Assembly (NCBI GenBank): GCA_037074765.1
Contig: JBAMDO010000576.1
Coordinates: 372,001-436,000 of the forward strand
Length of the DNA stretch: 64,000 bases
Direction: 5' to 3'
From: Mansonella perstans
Taxonomy: Eukaryota; Nematoda; Chromadorea; Rhabditida; Onchocercidae
The notes below the pieces were generated by a model. The model saw only the letters and a program-made list of their open reading frames with translations, searched no databases and was not told the origin of the DNA. The position numbers and the translations under genes are program-made. Shown piece by piece: positions 58,433 through 64,000 of the stretch; the stretch's first letter is position 1, and each line of letters opens with the position of its first letter.

Positions 58433-61400
58433 ATGGATATTCAAGATGGAAAACACCGTTCCAAGCCAGAAGAAAATCTGAGTGAAGGAAACAATAACTG
58501 TCAGGAAAATGAACATGGGCGAAATGGTCCAAGAATACGTCAGGATTTAAGAGCGAATGAAGAATGCAATTCGGTTCAATTTTTAAAGTCTCAATTGAAT
58601 TAATAATTCTATTACAGTAATTGATTTTTACTGAAACAGATCTCTGAAAATCAGCATGTTCGAATTATTTGATCTTTCTTCACTGACTACTACGCGACCT
58701 AGTTGATGTTTCTGTTACTAATATATAATTTGACTGATGCCGCTGTTGTCGAAGTCTTATTATCAGCATCACTTATTCTCATTATCGGTTTATTATCAGC
58801 ATAACTTATTCCCATTATCGCTTTATTATCAGCATCACTTAGTCTCATTATCAGTTATCTCATTCTTATTATCATTTATTATCACTAATTTCACGTACCT
58901 ATGGGATGCTTCATTCAAGCCGAGTATTGGTTAGTGAAAATAGAAAAAAAAACTAGAAAAAAATTTATTTAAAAAATTTTAAACCGTTTACTATTTCAAT
59001 TATCTTTCAGTTTGATAATGATTACAATTCACCACTTTCATCAGCGACTATCAGAGAGAAGATTAAGAATGTATTGCATTTTACATCATTACCTCTCGTA
59101 GAGGAAGGTACTCCAGAATCGCTGCTCTATCAGAAATGGTTTGGTTTGCCATCAACTGTCAAAAAATAAAATTATTAATCTCTTAGATGAATTCTCTTTG
59201 ATTTTCATCATTGTTTTACTTTGTCAGTCTAATGTTCCAAGCTACAACAAAACTTGTTAAAATTTATTTCTTTTTTACACGAAGGAGATAGCTGTTTGAT
59301 AAAGCATTTCAATGTTAAAAAAGAATCCTTCTGTTTTAGGCACACTAGTCATGATTCCTTCATGAACCTTCCATTACCTGCGGATTTCTTTTCAGTTGAA
59401 CATATCCAGCGAAGAGAAAGGTTAACATATTTGTAAAATATGTATTAGTATATTTGTAAATATGTAGCAGTTCCAATGGCCAGCCTTTCATTTTTTCGGA
59501 AGTCGTCATTCTATTGGCGACTATGTGTTTCTTATCACAGTTTATCAGTTACAGAAAAGACAGGCTATTCCGGCAGATTACTTCCATTTTTTCGCTTCCT
59601 AATAATCATCGTTTTCTGAAAATGACAAACTTCAAAAAAGCCATACCCAAAAATGACAAATCCAGAAATGCTCCAGAGAATTAACATTTAATAAAGCTAT
59701 TTGGGTTACCACGTCTACCATAAGTTATAAGTGAGGCAACTTCTATTCTTTCTTTTTTAAAGCATTAAGATAAGCTTTACTTATCTAGATCGGGGAATAA
59801 TTAGACTTTGATTTTTTTTATCGAAATGATTTTCAGGGAACTGAACAGTCCAAAAACTCACCGTTTGCAAAATTTGATAGATCTGGTAGAATCAGCAGTC
59901 CCATCGAAAAAACCAAAACAGAAGCCACTGAAAAAACAAAATACAAATCAAGCGGAATTGCAACGGGCCGAAACACCACCGAGCGATAATTTTGGAAATT
60001 TTATGTCTGCATCATTTCCGCCCCCAAATTATTTATCAGTTACTCCTAGACGTTCCGTTTCAAATCATATGGCTCAGTTTGATCTGAATTCATCATATTC
60101 TGGCACACCACCTGTCACACCTACTCCACTTTTACCGCCTGGAAATCTACAGTCAGACTTACAAAGCGTTAAACCATCCTCATCGGTAACAAGTTCCGTG
60201 ATTCAAAAACTTCGCTTAAATTTTATTAAACATTGATGTCGTGGATGATAGACTACCACTTAGTAAAGAACCACTCAGTAAAGAATGATGAAATGTCTAA
60301 AACTAAGACTGAAGTAAAATCCACTGGATAGTTGATCTGTATCCATATGGACAAACTAGAGATCCAACCATCTGAAAATAAGTAGAATCTCATTCTCAGT
60401 GAAAATTTCTGGAATCTGCAAGTATGTAAGCTAAAAAAGATTCAAAATAGTGTGATGGCTTTCCCATTGTTGACAAAATGAATCGATTACTATTCTATGT
60501 TATCATCATTGCATTAATGTTATATTGAGCACAATTTTCATTCTTTTTTTTTGAAAAATCTTAGTATATATAATAATTTCAATCTGTACCCGTTGATATT
60601 CAAACTTGAATTTCCCAAATGTGAGTTAGCTTAAATTCAAAACTCAAAACACTTTATGCTTCACTATATTTGAATCGTTTTTTAAAAATTTTATTTGTCT
60701 TCTAATCCAGATTAATAAATGTAATTGCTTAATATACCTTTTTTCATCCGAAGAGAACTTCCAGTTAACCTTTATTAGCTTGATTCCATTCTTGTCTTCA
60801 TTGTTTCCAGAATGAACCATGCCGATACTGCATTGCCGCTTGCAAATTTCCTCAAAATCATGATAGAAAAGAATGTCCAAAATTAGCATGCATGAAACCG
60901 TGCAAAGTGTGCCACGCAAGCGGACGTCAAAATCATACTTTAATGTGAGTGATCATTTTCATTTTCATCCCACAGATAAGTTTGTTCTCTTTAAATTGTA
61001 TAATATAAGATAAGTGAATTGAATGTTCATAAGGAGACTTCTGCTGTTTCAAAGAAACGTTTATATTGCGGGTAATCCGCTCGATATCTCTTGATTGGTG
61101 ATTTTACAACATCATATTAGAATAAATCCCCCCGTTTTCATCTAGTACAAATTGGTTACTTTAAGAGTATACAGCATCTAAATCAATAGAAATATGCTGT
61201 TTAGATAATCTGTGATATTGGCACAGGCTCGCTTGGAATTGTTGGCAAATATCTTCATTAGCTTAATTTACTGATTAAATGGATGAGACACAACAAAATG
61301 AGATATCTTTCGTTATCAATTAAACATTTAAACATTTAAATATTTAAGCAGAATTTTCTTTTTCACTATTCCACAGTTCTGTCTACCATTGTCAATTTTA

Positions 61401-61738
61401 TGCTATTTATTTTCGTTATTAATCAATTGTGTTATAGCAATAAGCGATTTATTCGATATTTTAGAGGCTTATTTGCCCAGTATTTAAATGATACTATTAT
61501 GATCTTTAAGTTTATTGCATCAATCTTCAGATATATTTTCCGTCATGCGTCATTTTTATAACATTTATCACCTTTCTTCCTTTAATTACTTTATAGGCGT
61601 TTAAATTATGCGCTATAGCAAATTGATTATTTTAAATTAGTATTTTTTTCCAGGCACTGTCCGTTCAGGAAAAAAGTTGTTTTAAAATTAAAATGCAGTA
61701 AGCGAAGTGATGGTATAAAGGATAACAAAAATGATTAG
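58433..61738 (+). CDS. nos: Nanos-type zinc-finger RNA regulator
   Basis: Nanos proteins repress mRNAs with Pumilio partners, mainly in the germline. Exons: 58433-58573, 59011-59138, 59340-59420, 59837-60185, 60811-60944, 61654-61738; 305 aa. The C-terminal nanos domain is clear: CRYC at 237-240, His250, Cys255, then KPCKVCHASGRQNHTLMHCP with Cys264, Cys267, His275 and Cys280. The second CCHC unit has canonical spacing (C-x2-C-x7-H-x4-C). The first is compact (C-x2-C-x9-H-x4-C against the usual x12 and x10). The middle is Pro/Ser-rich (SYSGTPPVTPTPLLPPG). TTATTATTCTAG at 58400-58411 precedes the ATG and may be a trans-splice acceptor. Exons E and F are firm. Borders of exons A-C rest on phase only (donors GTTCAA and GTTTGG are weak). 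Confidence 0.8.
58757..58860. repeat. 33-bp tandem repeat in nanos intron 1
   Basis: Unit TTATTATCAGCATCACTTAT followed by TCTCATTATCGGT; copies begin at 58757, 58790 and 58823, with decayed continuation to about 58890. Confidence 0.9.
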
Positions 61739-63079
61739 GATAATAAAAATGACGAAGATGGTTGAAAAAAAAAAAAAAAAAAAAAAAACTCACTGTAACT
61801 GGGATTCATTTTCAAAATTTTGGATCATAATAGATGTGTTTTGTTTTTTTTTCTTTGTATATACTTTGTGAGCTTTAATTTCATAATTGCTACTTATTTT
61901 TTTTTCCTTCTTATATTTGCCACATTTCCTTCGTTCTGTATTATAAGAGCCATCTGATAACATTAAGATTACATTTCTGTGCTTTTTTTTTTTGATAATA
62001 TTTGTCACTGCTTGTAACTTTATTTATCCTGTTGTAAAAATGTAAAAATTCATTTACGAGTCTGAAATTTTTTTAACTGCCAAAACTTTAGAAATATCAT
62101 TTCGAATCCAATACAAATACTTTTTTCCATTTGCAGATAATTTTGCATAAGTTATCGCACAAAAATATCTTGAAAAAAAATATGAATAAATAATAAGAAA
62201 TAAATTAAAATAATGATTATTATTTTTAATAATAATGAAATTTTTTCTCGAAATTTGCTGTCATACTAAAATAGATATTACTTTTTTTTGCATAAATGAT
62301 GTAGTTGTACTGATAGATTGATGGAACAAATGATAATCATTATTTTGTTATTGTTAAGAACTGATTAGTTCGAGATTTTTTTACATTAACATATGTGTAT
62401 CCGTGTATTATTTATTAGCTTGTTCAAATATAATATCTAAGTATAACTTTGCAGGTGGTTATACTTTTATCATATTTTTCTTATCGATAGGAGTAACTTG
62501 AAATTATGTATTGATTTGGAGTGAATCAGTTATTCGATTCTCATTCATTTTTTAATTTTGCATATGCCAAATGCATTTAATGAAGCATTATATGTCTTTT
62601 TTCACTGCATTTTTACAATCATTAATTATTATTTCATCGCGGTGTTTTTCATATAAAATTATGGCTTTGAAATAAACATAATTACAGTGAACTTGAATTT
62701 GAAATGTCTACCGGAAATTAAATTTTTTTTGGCCTAGGCTCGAGATTTATATGCCTAAGCTCAGGCTAATATATATATATGCTAATATATGCCAAGTGAA
62801 TTAGTATTCATCAAATTTCACAATAGTATCCACGATAGTATCCACGCACCTTTTAACCACAACAGCATAATACTAAAAGAGAGGATCTCGTAACGAATGC
62901 CTGCGTATGGTTTGTCATTTTAGGTGGGTTAACATTTGTTAGTTCAGTGATACAGAGATATGGTGCAGTGATTTGCAATTAATTAATTAGTTAATTGATC
63001 GTGGTTCGAGATGTTATAAGGATATTCTTTGTAGGCAAGAGAAAGGTCAAAAGGTCGCTCGAAGGAATAGGAAGAAACA
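61739..63079. other. nanos 3' flank and rpt-3 5' flank
   Basis: A 21-base A tract at about 61767 follows the nanos stop closely; AATAAA occurs near 62183. The rest is AT-rich. Around 62740-62790 there is a short CCTAGGCTCGAG / CCTAAGCTCAGG inverted-like segment. No gene recognised. Confidence 0.4.

Positions 63080-64000
<921 letters not shown>

Overview
The window reads as nuclear DNA of a nematode, most likely a spirurid or filarial parasite (the clade is inference). The evidence is high A+T, introns mostly of about 100-700 bp, acceptors of the TTTYAG type, likely trans-splice acceptors a few bases before several ATGs, and proteins closest to known nematode families: LGG-1, TIAR, a nanos protein and H-type acetylcholinesterase. 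There is no bacterial-style operon, no CRISPR array, and I recognised no tRNA or rRNA gene.

Layout. 1-470 is a CA-rich microsatellite and 925-1290 a 33-bp minisatellite. 3126-6655 (+) is a two-domain galectin with a likely signal peptide. 7998-13071 (-) is a complete 11-exon acetylcholinesterase with a GPI-type tail; the two genes lie tail to tail. 14692-19029 (+) holds three blocks of phase-compatible exons that I read as an unrecognised gene or genes. 21294-24089 (-) is an AIP/AIPR-1-like FKBP-TPR co-chaperone, divergent from a Topors-like RING E3 ligase at 25608-31092 (+). 31.1-36.5 kb is repeat-rich and gene-poor. 36589-37749 (+) is the ATG8/GABARAP homologue lgg-1. 40006-41694 (+) is a nucleoredoxin/tryparedoxin-like protein. 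42.36-42.98 kb resembles an LTR followed by a primer-binding site. 45634-50640 (+) is a TIA-1/TIAR RNA-binding protein. 53667-55502 (-) is a small lysine-rich predicted secreted protein that I do not recognise. 58433-61738 (+) is a nanos-type zinc-finger protein. 63080-64000 (+) is the 5' part of the proteasome ATPase gene rpt-3, cut by the window end.

The genes do not form one pathway. Two neighbours (a secreted galectin and a membrane-anchored AChE) could both act at the worm surface or in secretion. Several others serve protein quality control and RNA regulation (AIP, Topors, LGG-1, RPT-3, TIAR, nanos). Exon models were built by eye from reading frame, splice dinucleotides and phase. Each named model sums to an exact number of codons, but terminal exons and start codons are less certain than internal exons.
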